57,608 nucleotides of DNA from Zelonia costaricensis. Its lineage: Eukaryota; Euglenozoa; Kinetoplastea; Trypanosomatida; Trypanosomatidae. Shown piece by piece: positions 48,801 through 57,608 of the stretch. The stretch is taken from positions 1 to 57,608 of the forward strand of contig JASAOO010003416.1 in NCBI GenBank assembly GCA_030849075.1, given 5' to 3'. A program made the translations under genes and the position numbers. How positions within the stretch are numbered: position 1 is the stretch's first letter; each line of letters starts with the position of its first letter. The notes beneath the pieces were generated by a model that was not told where the DNA came from, did not search any database, and was given only the letters and a program-made list of their open reading frames with translations.

Positions 48801-49630
48801 GGCAGACGGAGGAGGCGCTCGAGAGCGGGCTGCAGGTGGCGCGGCGGCGTGCTGGTCTGCGCAAGGGCACAGCCGTGCACTCCCTGGGCCGCACCTTCCT
48901 CTACACGATGTCCGCACCGGCTCCGCCGCCGCCACCGTGCGTCATCTTCGATGAGCGCGAGTTCCGCTCCTCGTTGCCATACGACTTGTACCGGCGCGGC
49001 ATGCAGCTCATCCCGCTGACGCTGTCAACGGCCGACTACGTGCTGTCGCCCGAGTACGCGGTGGAGCGGAAGAGCGTGCAGGACTACTTCCAGTCCATCA
49101 TGTCGGGCCGCATTCAGCACCAGCTCGCCGCACTTTCTCGCCGCTACGCGTTTCCGATCTGCCTCATCGAGTTCCACCGCGGCATCCCGTTCCGGCTGAT
49201 GCAGTACGCCGTCTACGCCAAGACCGCGCGGCTGATGGCGGCCTACCCGCGCGTCGGCTTTGTGTGGGCCCGCAGCCCCGCCCACGCAGCCGGCATGCTC
49301 GTCCTGCTCAAGAAGTCTGTCGCAGCTGACAACGTGGACCCGGCCGACCCGTCGCTGACTGGCACCTCCATCGACCCGGGCAGCGCGGCCGACGTCGGCG
49401 GTGTTGCAGCGAGTGCGGTGGAGCGGGAGACGGCGCACTACGCGGCGCGCGTGCTCTCGAGGTTTCCTGGCGTCACACACGAGAACGCACCGCGCATCAT
49501 GCAGCTGTGCGGCTCGCTCATCGGCCTCGCCACGATTTCGCTGAACTCGCTCGCAGCCGCCGTGGGGGATGAGGACGCTGCGCGGCTTTGGGGGTTCCTG
49601 CACGCCCCCTTTCACGAGGCGGTGGACTGA
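45836..49630 (+). CDS. XPF: DNA repair endonuclease XPF (ERCC4 family)
   Basis: This is a 1264-residue structure-specific nuclease subunit that, with ERCC1, cuts 5' of lesions in nucleotide excision and crosslink repair. The N-terminal two thirds correspond to the inactive SF2 helicase-like module (VQLCVLSVGFDVEAVV, then LLQLESVLERR, and others), interrupted by long Ala/Ser/Asp-rich inserts, notably about 500-880. The ERCC4 nuclease domain starts near 1036: the metal-site residues are in VIFDEREF (D1039) and in VERKSVQD (E1077-R1078-K1079, D1083), all intact. It continues with GRIQHQLAALSRRY and LIEFHRG. The C-terminal part (about 1200-1255) is a helix-hairpin-helix-like domain (VLSRFPGVTHENA). 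At 1264 residues it is longer than the human protein (about 916) because of the inserts. Confidence 0.95.
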   Translation: MPTAGIVDDEGSVSSLPVTSVHRTCAEFIGDVCAREMPDNPSVQLCVLSVGFDVEAVVAQLLLQRVATQNGHRRVYCVVVPDRLPPGAMTRFASAIERHLALHHAKAAGTGAAPTTAPPASRLPVVAIEEGTGTRERCVAFQRGAVVVLTSRSLCADLLHRRLAVELVAMAVLALPQSLLGGGRLHDALAPQTAFCAELLLRGGGAPASGQTPPPSIVLVSDAPVLMQSLVQRHHVGAERFVQQLHVGDVQLFPRFRLDFVRHFEDLSRRGRRPLAVDRVVAPVAPSVLALDGLLGKIVLETLQELQRLEHQQHRHAQRSSGEAGDVPKGWSPAAQRAAAAAAADEDAGALRFLPRARLSASATAGGPLDAGGHRASGEAASYIRRPWRATSEVDGKGVLFSGISEAAALSVDFSDLDGDLRAVVRRHETQWPYRLLTESLIDVRRLRRATRGTAFSFLLQLESVLERRLPRRSVYGTGATPPAALWTLSSHFHDVVTVATHRIGTVVYRPACPVPASAKAGTTPGGPQACGDGVVVVDSGSDGSDGDVGAEDDAPRAPRAGGAALVPRLTPNAEEQETDVEVMVRLVSSWCRTLLRRGARETLSSPSPAAADTTLEATPDASSGGAVAHPTLLLLAIGGSAVVRYAERLTHTLEAYQQLQLRRFMRMYQAKYGVELAESTASPDAASDTMNRADGGGEAGHGGEEVQLLQSLLLASTEAAEDASSEEDGDGTEDEGDGRPSTGPRAAATPRDATAALYGDGAGPGSQGAVADIGAGAFHQALLSQLAPATATPADGPGRQPASATAAAAAPPSSVATPLLMLERVMEGVITLCPDQRAAGSVPEGAAGGRRVPRVLVLDATAMSATELTTLLDGSHAALRFDQPSALPASAAAEGVVQLGGSCAGACLRVERLVLARQQLALLRQLEMAQDALPAERLAALKVQLITTSLAEVDFKKAVQSEQQAFESLAHTKATLTGTLLVDQTSLRQTEEALESGLQVARRRAGLRKGTAVHSLGRTFLYTMSAPAPPPPPCVIFDEREFRSSLPYDLYRRGMQLIPLTLSTADYVLSPEYAVERKSVQDYFQSIMSGRIQHQLAALSRRYAFPICLIEFHRGIPFRLMQYAVYAKTARLMAAYPRVGFVWARSPAHAAGMLVLLKKSVAADNVDPADPSLTGTSIDPGSAADVGGVAASAVERETAHYAARVLSRFPGVTHENAPRIMQLCGSLIGLATISLNSLAAAVGDEDAARLWGFLHAPFHEAVD

Positions 49631-50470
49631 AGGGCTGGGGGATGGAGGTCGTGGGGTGGGGCGTGGGATGCATGGGCAGCACTCGCGCTGTGCACTCGGT
49701 GTGGACGGTGGCGAAGGCGCACGCGCGCATCGGCAGAGCTCGCCGGTTTCGCTGCTTCGTTGTCTCCGCTGATGTNGGGGGGGGGGGGGGGGGGCCGGGG
49801 TGGACGAGGCCGGCTGCTGCCATCTTCTTCCCTTCCCGTCCTCCCCCCGCCCCGTCCTCCCCCTCCCCACCTCACCTCCAGGGGCCCGCACCTCCGCATG
49901 CTGTCAACACTCCACAAGCGACGACAGGAGACGTGAGCTGATCCGTGAAGGCTCGAGCGGCGTTTGACGTCGTGCGCGCTCGCATGGCCGCGAAGTGGTC
50001 CCCCTTCGTTTTGTGGTCGCTAGCGCGCCTGTACTGCGGCGCCAATCGGCGTCTCAGCGCTGCCGCCTTCACTTTCCCCACCCGTGCGCACGTCCATCGT
50101 CACGGTCACTGCCTTCTCGCCACCACATCACACACACACACAGTTTAGCAGCTTTGCCTTCCGTCCTTGAGCACACGGGCTGCGGCTCTCTGTCTCCACT
50201 CCCCCCCCCCCCCGCACTCCGCACCCCGCACCCACGTCAACACAACACACACACACACATACAAACACAGCAGCGACACGGACGACGCACGAGGCGACGC
50301 TGGCAGCGCGCTGGAGCGCGTTAGTTGTACTACCGTGACTGGGCAGTTTCCGGGCACCAGCCTGACACGACGCATCTGCCAGTGCGTGTGTGCACACGCT
50401 CTGCCACACCTCGAAGTGCGGTGTCTGTTCTCGCGTGCCCGCTCTCCACACATCCGCCATTGCAGCGGCA
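49631..50470 (+). other. Intergenic region with an ambiguous base
   Basis: There is an N at 49776 directly before a run of 18 G (49777-49794), which marks uncertain sequence. A C-run (50201-50214) and CA repeats (50130-50141, 50240-50259) follow. No gene was seen. Confidence 0.7.
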
Positions 50471-51799
50471 ATGCGCGCACGACGTTCTAAGGTGGTGCCA
50501 GACGCCATCCTCTACCCCGAGCGCACCGCCGCCGTGCGCAGCGCCACCCCACCCAAGACGGCTGTGGCCGCGCCGCCTGCACACGCAAGCCCCGCACCGG
50601 CCCCGGTGGAGCTGCTCTCGCCGGGGCTCAATGTGTACCGAACCGGGGGCAGCAGCGGGGCGGCCACCGCCATCCCGCCCAGGACGACGGTGCTCGTGGC
50701 TGACCACGTCGCGAACACTGGGGCGGTGGTGCGGCTGGAGCAGGTGGAGTACAGCAAGGCGATGCGGGCGTACCGGGTGTGCCGGCAGGAGGGCGGCAGT
50801 GCTGCCGAGGAGGGCGCCGCCTCGGGTGGGCACCCGGGGAGCACGACGGCGCCCTCCTCGGCCGGCTCCGCACCCGCGCTGACGTCGTCTCCGTGCGCCG
50901 CCGCGTCGACCGGGCACGCCGCGGCCCCGTGGCGCGTTGTGTTCCTGCGCCTCTTCGGGGCGGCCGACATGCTCCTCCTCGCCATCACCGTGGCGTGCTG
51001 CGTCGTCCTCGTGTCGCGACTGCGCGGGGCGGCGGGGGTGCCGCGGGCGGACGTGTACGGCACCGGCGTCGCCGTCTCTGGGGCGCCGCCGTCGCTGCCG
51101 TGGGTGGCGCTGGCGTGGTCGGCGCTCACCACCGGGCGCGGCGACGCCGACATGGAAGGGGTGCAGGCGCCGGCTGCTGCTGCGGCGGCAGCGGGGCCGC
51201 CCGTTGCCGCGATGACCGCTGCCGACGCGGGAGCGGCGCCCTCTGCCTCATACACGCAGGCAACGAGCGCGCCGGCCTTGGACTTCAGCATGACGTGCGT
51301 CGTGCTGTTCATCTCGACGCTGCTGCTGGCGCAGCGGCTGAGTGGGGCCGTGGGGCGGGTATACGTCGAGGAGGTGTTGGTGATGCGCGGCGTGGGGCTG
51401 CAGTTCTCCGCCTACGGCATCTTCAACACGCTGCGGTATCGCCGCTTTGTGGACCTGCACATGCTGCGCTCGCTGGTCATCCACGACGCGTTCTTCCGTT
51501 ACCAGCCCATGTTCTTCCTGTCCTCGTCGGTGGAGAACCAGGCCGCGCGGGTCGTGTACTTCCCGGACACGCTGCCGCGGCTGGCGGTGCTGCGGCCGGT
51601 GCTGAACGGCATCCGCGGGGTGCTGTACGGTGACCCCGAGGAGGGCCCGAGTCTCGCAGAGCTCGAGGAGCGCTGGAAGACGTCGGCGGGTGACTTGTCC
51701 GAGGGCGACCTCTTCACCGACGACAGCTTTGCCGAGGACACCGTCACGACCCCCGACGACGCCCGCTCCTCCGATGCGACAGACCACGACGACTACTGA
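50471..51799 (+). CDS. PIGH: PIG-H-like subunit of GPI-GlcNAc transferase
   Basis: This is a 442-residue membrane protein from ATG 50471. Two hydrophobic spans lie at about 163-184 (ADMLLLAITVACCVVLVSRL) and 274-290 (CVVLFISTLLLAQ). The C-terminal cytosolic PIG-H domain follows at about 297-395: VYVEEVLVMRGVGLQF, then RYRRFVDLHMLRSLVIHDAF, then VVYFPDTLPRLAVLRPVLNGIR. This is the family pattern EES...RG.GVQ...F.P...I.+++INE...Y. PIG-H works with PIG-A in the ER to make GlcNAc-PI, the first step of GPI-anchor synthesis. That pathway matters for trypanosomatid surface proteins. The first 150 residues and the loop between spans are low-complexity additions; human PIG-H has only about 188 residues. 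Confidence 0.85.
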   Translation: MRARRSKVVPDAILYPERTAAVRSATPPKTAVAAPPAHASPAPAPVELLSPGLNVYRTGGSSGAATAIPPRTTVLVADHVANTGAVVRLEQVEYSKAMRAYRVCRQEGGSAAEEGAASGGHPGSTTAPSSAGSAPALTSSPCAAASTGHAAAPWRVVFLRLFGAADMLLLAITVACCVVLVSRLRGAAGVPRADVYGTGVAVSGAPPSLPWVALAWSALTTGRGDADMEGVQAPAAAAAAAGPPVAAMTAADAGAAPSASYTQATSAPALDFSMTCVVLFISTLLLAQRLSGAVGRVYVEEVLVMRGVGLQFSAYGIFNTLRYRRFVDLHMLRSLVIHDAFFRYQPMFFLSSSVENQAARVVYFPDTLPRLAVLRPVLNGIRGVLYGDPEEGPSLAELEERWKTSAGDLSEGDLFTDDSFAEDTVTTPDDARSSDATDHDDY

Positions 51800-51956
51800 G
51801 GCAGTACCGCGTGTCAGCTGGCGTGCGTGTCTCCGAGAGCGGGGCCGTGGTTGAGCGCCGCAATAGCTGTTTCCAGTATCGCGGGAGGGAGGCTGGCATC
51901 AGCACGACGCCGCACCCCGCACTATCGAAGTAGCCTGCACGCGATGTGCATCTCTC

Positions 51957-52002
<46 letters not shown>

Positions 52003-52695
52003 TGTGGGTGTGCTTGCGGATCAGAGCGAAGAAAGAAGTACCGAGTGGGTCCTCCCGTGCCCGCCATCGTCTCGACCGCCTCGATAGGCAATCGCCCCCC
52101 TCCCCTCCCCCGCCGCCGCCACCGCTGTCGTGACAGACAAGCGCACCAGGCGAAGTGGAAGGGGAGGGGGGGGGGGCGCAGCCACGATCTGACGGCCGCC
52201 GCCGGTGCGCTCTTACGAACCGTAGAGAGCGCTGCTTGACACTGCTTGTGCTTTCGGGTGGCTCACGAGCGTAGTAAGCGAGGGCCCGGAGCCCGACACC
52301 CCATGCAACGTAGATGCGCCTTGTGGCATCGCTCAGGTGCTGTACCGATAAACCTCTTCTTTTCTCCTCATGGTCCACCTCCATGCATGCCGGCTGCACC
52401 GCAGGTTCGACAAACCCCACTCACACACCGAGACACGCACAGACGCACCCTGTGGGTCAGCCTGCTGCACGTGCGCTTGTCTGCGTGTTTCCCAACCGTC
52501 ACGGCACTCGGCCCTGCCCTCCCTTCCGCCGCCACCGCCGTATTGGCCACTACCGTGCACACGGCTGTGCATCAGCAGTGGGGCGCGCAGTTGCACAAGG
52601 GCTGCGTCGCACCCTGTGCGTGCCCGCGCGGGTGCCCCGCTCCTTCACACATCTCCTCCGTACCCCTCACCGACTCGCTTTCTTCGTTATAACGC
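51800..52695 (+). other. Intergenic region
   Basis: A (TG)n tract (51969-52001), a C-rich patch (about 52095-52120) and a G-run (52166-52176) were seen. No gene is supported. Confidence 0.6.
51969..52001. repeat. (TG)n microsatellite
   Basis: About 16 TG units lie in the PIG-H 3'UTR. Confidence 0.9.
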
Positions 52696-53400
52696 ATGCT
52701 GCGACTGGGCCGCTTCAGCGACGGCACGAGGCCGACGACGGCGTCGTGGGCGGCGCAGGTGGCGCGGCGTCTCGTGTCGACACGACAGGCTGAGCGGCTG
52801 CGTCGCTCCACGTCGGGGCCCACGATGCCCGGAACCACACCAACCATGCGCAGTGGGCCGCGGCCCGCCCCGGCGCCAAAGGCCGGCTTCAGTCGCGCCT
52901 CAGCCAAGCGCGGCCCGAATGCCTCGGCCAAGTCTCCGCCGTCATCTTCCGCCACGCCGCCACCGGGCTCTGGCGCCGCGTCCTCCACTGGTCGCGCGAA
53001 AGCGCTCCCGGGTCGCTTCAACCGGCTGGTCGTCTCTCACGGCTTCAGTGTGACGGTGTACCACTACGTCCTCGGGGAGTCCATCAACCTCTCCCTCACG
53101 TACCTGCTGTACACCCACCGCCTCGGCATCGGCGACATCGGCAGCTGGATCGCCGCACTCGGCGTGCCGGCCGACCGCGTGCTGGACGTCGGGCCGCGCG
53201 TTTACGACGTGCGTCTGTCGCCGCGGCTGCTGCTCGACTACCTCGTGGTGAACGCGTGCATGTACCCGCTCGTGCCGCTGCAGCTGCGCATGTGCGTGTC
53301 GACAGCGCGGTTTCTCTTCGCCCCCTTCCGGTTGCTCCTGCGCCTCACCGGAGGCTCGAGGAAGGCTTCTGTGCCCAAGGCACCGTCCGCCTCCTCCTGA
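52696..53400 (+). CDS. FAM210/DUF1279-like mitochondrial membrane protein
   Basis: This is a 234-residue protein from ATG 52696. The N-terminus (MLRLGRFSD, then ARRLVSTRQAERLRR) is Arg/Ser-rich with few acidic residues and looks like a mitochondrial targeting region. Residues 40-105 are Pro/Ala/Ser-rich. The C-terminal part (about 107-220) recalls the DUF1279/FAM210 domain: a start GRFNRLVVSHGFSVTVYHYV, a helix ending LLYTHRLGIGD, a WIAALGVPADRVLD segment, and a hydrophobic helix DYLVVNACMYPLVPLQLR before a final arginine-rich helix. FAM210 proteins sit in the inner mitochondrial membrane and affect translation and morphology. The match is by pattern only. The last supported gene of the plus-strand unit ends here. 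Confidence 0.72.
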   Translation: MLRLGRFSDGTRPTTASWAAQVARRLVSTRQAERLRRSTSGPTMPGTTPTMRSGPRPAPAPKAGFSRASAKRGPNASAKSPPSSSATPPPGSGAASSTGRAKALPGRFNRLVVSHGFSVTVYHYVLGESINLSLTYLLYTHRLGIGDIGSWIAALGVPADRVLDVGPRVYDVRLSPRLLLDYLVVNACMYPLVPLQLRMCVSTARFLFAPFRLLLRLTGGSRKASVPKAPSASS

Positions 53401-54776
53401 TGCGCAGCGAGAGAAGGGGGGCGCCGCCGGAGCTGCGCCGAGCGGTCGGGGACGGGAGGGGGTGGGGGAAGAGACGGGTTCGTCCGCACCGTGTGGCGCA
53501 TGCACCCGGAGTGAGCGTGGTGCACGTGCCGTCGCAGACACGCACAGAACACGCGCGCCCTGGTGTTCCCCTCCGTTCCCGTGTGTAACCGGCCCGTGCC
53601 GCAGCTGCCTGTGCGTGTGTGTGCCGCGTGTGACTGAGAGCGGCGTCAACGGCTCGTGTTGACTGATAGTTGGCGGCGGGTGCGTGCCTCCCTCTCCGTC
53701 CCTGTGTGGCCCCCACCCCTTCCTCACTCTTCCTCCTGTTTGCGGTCACGGGACGGAGCGGCTCGCAGGCCTCGTCGTGCTCACATCCCAGCGAGTCATA
53801 AATCCCACTTGTGTGCCTGGGTGTGTGGTGATCAGGCAGTGCCCAGGCGACGCCAATCGAACTGTGCTCGCGTCCTCGACGTCGCCTGAGCTGCGTCGAG
53901 TCGCTAGCACGCCCTTTTCCCTCTCACCGACTGTCCTCCAGTGTTCCTGCGTCAACAAGCGCGGGCATCAAAGACTTGAGCTTCGTGTGGGAGGGGGGGG
54001 GGGCCGGTGGAGGCGCAGCAGCCCAATGACGAGGTTGACACAGCTAGTGCTGGCGGTGGTATTCTCTCAGCCCAATACGCCTCACACGTCCTCCCCTCCT
54101 CCGACGCGGAACTCCGCCACCTTCCCTCGCGTGCGCTTGTGTTCCCGTTCTTTGCTATGGCGCTTGCGTGCCCATGTGCATCCCCTCACCTCTCACGTCT
54201 CCACCGCCCTCTGTGCACCTGCACGCCTTCCCACGCCCACACGCACGTCGCAGAACCACCGCGCTGCGCTTCACTCTGCCCTCGTACCCAAGACCTCCTC
54301 TGCAGAACTCCTCCCCCCTCCCACGTCCATCGCCCTCGCCGCCACCGTTCGTTCACCAAGCGCCACTGCACCGCTTCTCTAGCCAATTCCACCTCGCTGA
54401 CGCTGACGCCTCCGCTCCCCCTTCGCTGCCTCTCCAGCCGACCACACGAGCGCGACGCGTCGGCGCCGTAGACCTTGCACGCTTGCCGCCCCCCGAGTGC
54501 ATTGGTGCAGATCGCTTACCCTCCATCCTAAGCCTTGCAGTTGCTTCATCGGTAGGCGGCTCCTCCCCACTCCGCCATCGCAGCGTGCCCCCTGCCAGCA
54601 CCACACACACCCCGTCCTTCTTTCCTTGCAACACGCACAGCCGGTGTGGGTCGCCTGAATTTGGTATTTCGGCCGCGGTGGAGGCACCTCTGCACGTCGT
54701 CGCGCTCCCTTCCTGTGTCTGTCCTTCTCTCGTAAGCGCGCCGCTCTCGTGCAGCGTTGGTGGGCCCGTCTGTGCC

Positions 54777-54813
<37 letters not shown>

Positions 54814-57608
54814 ATCGACGCTTCTTTGAGTGCGTCGGTGCGTTTGTGTGGTCACTCGTGCCGCAGATTAGACGCTGACGGTGTTCCGCTCCTGTCGTGT
54901 GTGTGTGTTTGTGTGTGTTTGCTAATCACGGCGCCGTAGGGCCCTCCCCCGCCTCCCGCGTTGCCGTCATCCTCGCTGCTCCTTTCTTCCACCTTTTCCA
55001 CGTGTTCTCCTCCTCCTCCTCCTCCGCTGCTGCGCGCTGGTGCCGTTGCCTGCGTTGCGTCTTCATCTTAGCTTGTCGTCCTCGCTTTGTTTTTTGTGCC
55101 CTTCGTTTGCTCTCGCTGGCCGAGAAAGGGAGAGAGCGTGTAGCCGTGCCGCGCTGACGTGCTGGCCGCTTTTCTCAACCGAGTGTTCGAGCGCGTGTGT
55201 TGTGGCGTTTGCCTTGCGTGTGCCCAGTCTGTTTCACCTTTCTTCTCTGTGCTTCGCCTTTTCCCTTTACCTGTAACGTGGCGTAGTGTACCTCTAGCTG
55301 CGTAGTTCCCGCCTGGCTCGGCTCCGTGGTTTTGTTTCGTGTGTGCATGCATTGCAGCTGCGTCACCTTGCTCTGTCATCCTTCCCCCCCTCCCCCTTCG
55401 AGTGAACCGGCCTCGCCTGTCTGCGCTTTGGTCTCTGCCTGGTCAGAGCGTTGGCCAGTCATCGTCGCGTCACTGCTCGCGTTCCCCGACGAAGCACCGT
55501 AGTTGCGGCCCTGCCGCTCCCCCTCGCCTTGTTGTCCCTCACCTCACGCAACCTTCGCTAAAGTTGTGTTCGTTCTTCAACGCGAGAGCCCGTGTCGCCG
55601 CCGCTCCCCCCCACACCCTCCCTTCCGTGTGTGCCTCCTGCGTTTCACCCCTCTCCGCACTTGCTTCCTCTTCTCCTCTCGTGGACTTCTGCGCTCTGCC
55701 CCCGTCCTGGCGCGGGCCTCACTTCATCCTTTGGCCGCTCGCTGCTCCACTCCTGGTGTGCGGCGCGTTGACGCCTGTTGGCGCCTAGTGGATTTCGCGT
55801 TCCTCTGTGTCGTGCTCGAGCACGTACGTGTGTTTGTGTGTTTGTTTGTGTGTGTGTGTCTTGCTTCCGCTATCTTCGTGTCTTGACGCCCGTCACACTC
55901 CGTTGTCGTGCTTGTTCTTCTCTTCTCCCTTTCCTCCTTTGTCTTCTTCATCTTCATTCCCTGCCGGCTCCCTTGGTGCATGCTCAGTGGGCATGCCAGC
56001 GTAGGCGACCTCGTCCCATTTCTCTTCACTAACTGTCTCTTCAGTATTTCGACATACACAGCCTCCCCACACAACCCCCATCCCCCTCCCCCCCTTCCCC
56101 GACCGACTTCCAGGCCTCTTTTGGCTCACCTCTGCCCCGTCGTACTCTCCGCCTCATCGAAACCTGCTCGCTTCCGCTCTGTTGCGTCCACCGCCTCACC
56201 ACTTCAAAGCTGTCCGTGGTTCTCGAAGTCCCCGTAACCCTCCGCCACTTCTGAGCAACAGAACCGCACGCCCACCCCGAGAAGCACACGTGCGTCGTGT
56301 TGCACATCTGTGATTGCTGCCGTATTCGCCCGTGCACCGCTGCCCTTTCGCGTACGTCTACTGAGAGAAGTGCGTCTGCCAGTTGCCGCGTGGCATCTGC
56401 ACCGCACGCCTCCTGTGACACGCGACGCGTTGTGCTCCACAGAACTCACAGCACACAACGAACCCTCGCGTGTTTCTGTGCAGCACCGAACGCACCTTAG
56501 CATTCGCCCGAGAATCAAGTACTGCGCACCCACCCGCACAATTTCGGGCGAACGAGGTGCGCCTGCGAGAACCACGGCAGCGGCGCAGCAGTTCACGGCG
56601 TGTCTGTCACCCCCGGTGCTCGAGTCTCCCGCCCTTGCTTCACCGTCTTCAAGAATAGCGGTGCGGTACTGTGTTGCTCTTTTCCCGGCAAGCGGCACAG
56701 CCCCTCCCTCCCCCTCACACACACGCCACCGCTTTATCAAAGGCAAACGGCTGGTAGAAAGGCACGAGCTCGAAGCAGACCGTGTCGGCATACCAAGTAC
56801 GGAGTCGTGCGCATCTGTCTGTATCTCTGCGTGTTTGTCGTCGTCTTCCCTCCCCTTTTCTGTTCTGCCTTGTTCTGGTTTCGCCTGGTCCGCGGCGCCT
56901 GGGCCACACGGAGCAGCACCCCGCGCCCACCCCACTATCATCTCCTTCGCTTGCTTTCTTCCCTCCTGCACCCGGCACCGCCGGACCGCGTCGTCCTCGC
57001 TGCTGCTCTGACACTGCCGCGCCTTTTCCCTTGTCCCTCCAACATCCTGCGTGCCACCTCCTCAGTGTCCCCCCCCCCCCCCACCACAGGCCGGCCGGCC
57101 CTCCAGCGTCGCGGCGCACTCGAGGTAAAGGGCAGCACCGCCGTGTGCTCCTGCTGAGCTTCCTGCCCTGCGCACCAACCTTGTTCCTCCGCCTACAGAG
57201 CCCGCCTGCTGCTCCCCTCTACGCCAAGGGCGAAGGCAGCTCGCTGCATCGTGTGCACCACCACGGCACCTCTTTGGCTAATCGTGACGCAGGGAATACC
57301 TGCGCACGCCGCACCAGCGCTACGTGAGCCTCACACACACACGGGCACGCTCGCAGAGCCACTCGGCGCCCCTCCCCCCCCCGCTTCACTGCTTCTTCTG
57401 TCAAAACTCACTGTCCCTTCTGGTGCGCGCTCGCAGGCACTCAGCACCAGAGGCTTGACGCGCGCCTGCAACGGCGCCTGACGCTGCGCACCCTCGGTGG
57501 TGGCGCTACACTGCCGTACGTGCCAGGCACGGCGTGCCTCTCGTCAACGTGTTGCGCGTGTACATCTGCTGCCGCCTCACAGAGTCCCCGCTCCTTCCTT
57601 CGTCTTCT
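53401..57608. other. 4.2 kb without a supported gene
   Basis: The stretch is T/C-rich on the plus strand and has several TG tracts, C-runs and one G-run (53991-54003). Frames on both strands reach at most about 255 codons and lack GC3 bias or recognisable domains. It probably holds the FAM210-like 3'UTR and the leader of a gene to the right. The unit may instead end here. I see no tRNA or rRNA. Confidence 0.5.
54779..54810. repeat. (TG)n microsatellite followed by CAG
   Basis: Sixteen TG units run directly into GCAG within the gene-free right end. Confidence 0.9.

Overview
The window reads as nuclear DNA of a trypanosomatid, most probably Leishmania or a close Leishmaniinae relative. It is GC-rich and no gene needs an intron. 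Long genes stand head to tail on one strand, separated by 0.5-2 kb of pyrimidine-rich sequence with spliced-leader (SL) acceptor-like sites. CA/TG, poly-C and poly-G tracts are common between genes. The genus call is inference from this architecture and from the proteins.

Layout. Bases 1-1597 carry the 5' part of a minus-strand gene for a type II membrane glycosyltransferase-like protein that runs off the left edge. Bases 1598-6113 form a divergent strand-switch region, where trypanosomatid Pol II transcription normally starts in both directions. It holds a cluster of poly-G/poly-C runs and the frameshifted remains of what looks like a folate/biopterin transporter (FBT) gene. From 6114 to 53400 seventeen genes lie on the plus strand, presumably one polycistronic unit: cohesin SMC3; a Siva-like zinc-binding protein; a VAMP7-like R-SNARE; a LisH protein; a 75-residue eEF1B-type GST-C module; a phosphoglycerate-mutase-family phosphatase; an ASC-1/TRIP4 homologue; a Prp5/DDX46-like DEAD-box helicase; AP-3 delta adaptin; a small one-span membrane protein; a dual-specificity phosphatase; a coiled-coil protein; a probable mitochondrial protein; a large basic repeat protein with a FYVE-like finger; an EF-hand/Tudor-like protein; XPF endonuclease; the PIG-H subunit of GPI-GlcNAc transferase; and a FAM210/DUF1279-like protein. 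Bases 53401-57608 show no convincing gene on either strand.

The neighbours are not a pathway cluster. They mix chromosome cohesion and repair (SMC3, XPF), RNA processing and translation (Prp5, ASC-1, eEF1B-like), endosomal traffic (VAMP7-like, AP-3 delta), GPI-anchor synthesis (PIG-H), signalling and mitochondrial functions. This is normal for kinetoplastid units, where expression is set mainly after transcription. Starts were placed at the first ATG that fits the protein family and, where visible, the nearest polypyrimidine-AG acceptor. Many long antisense frames exist because of the strong GC3 bias and were treated as shadows.
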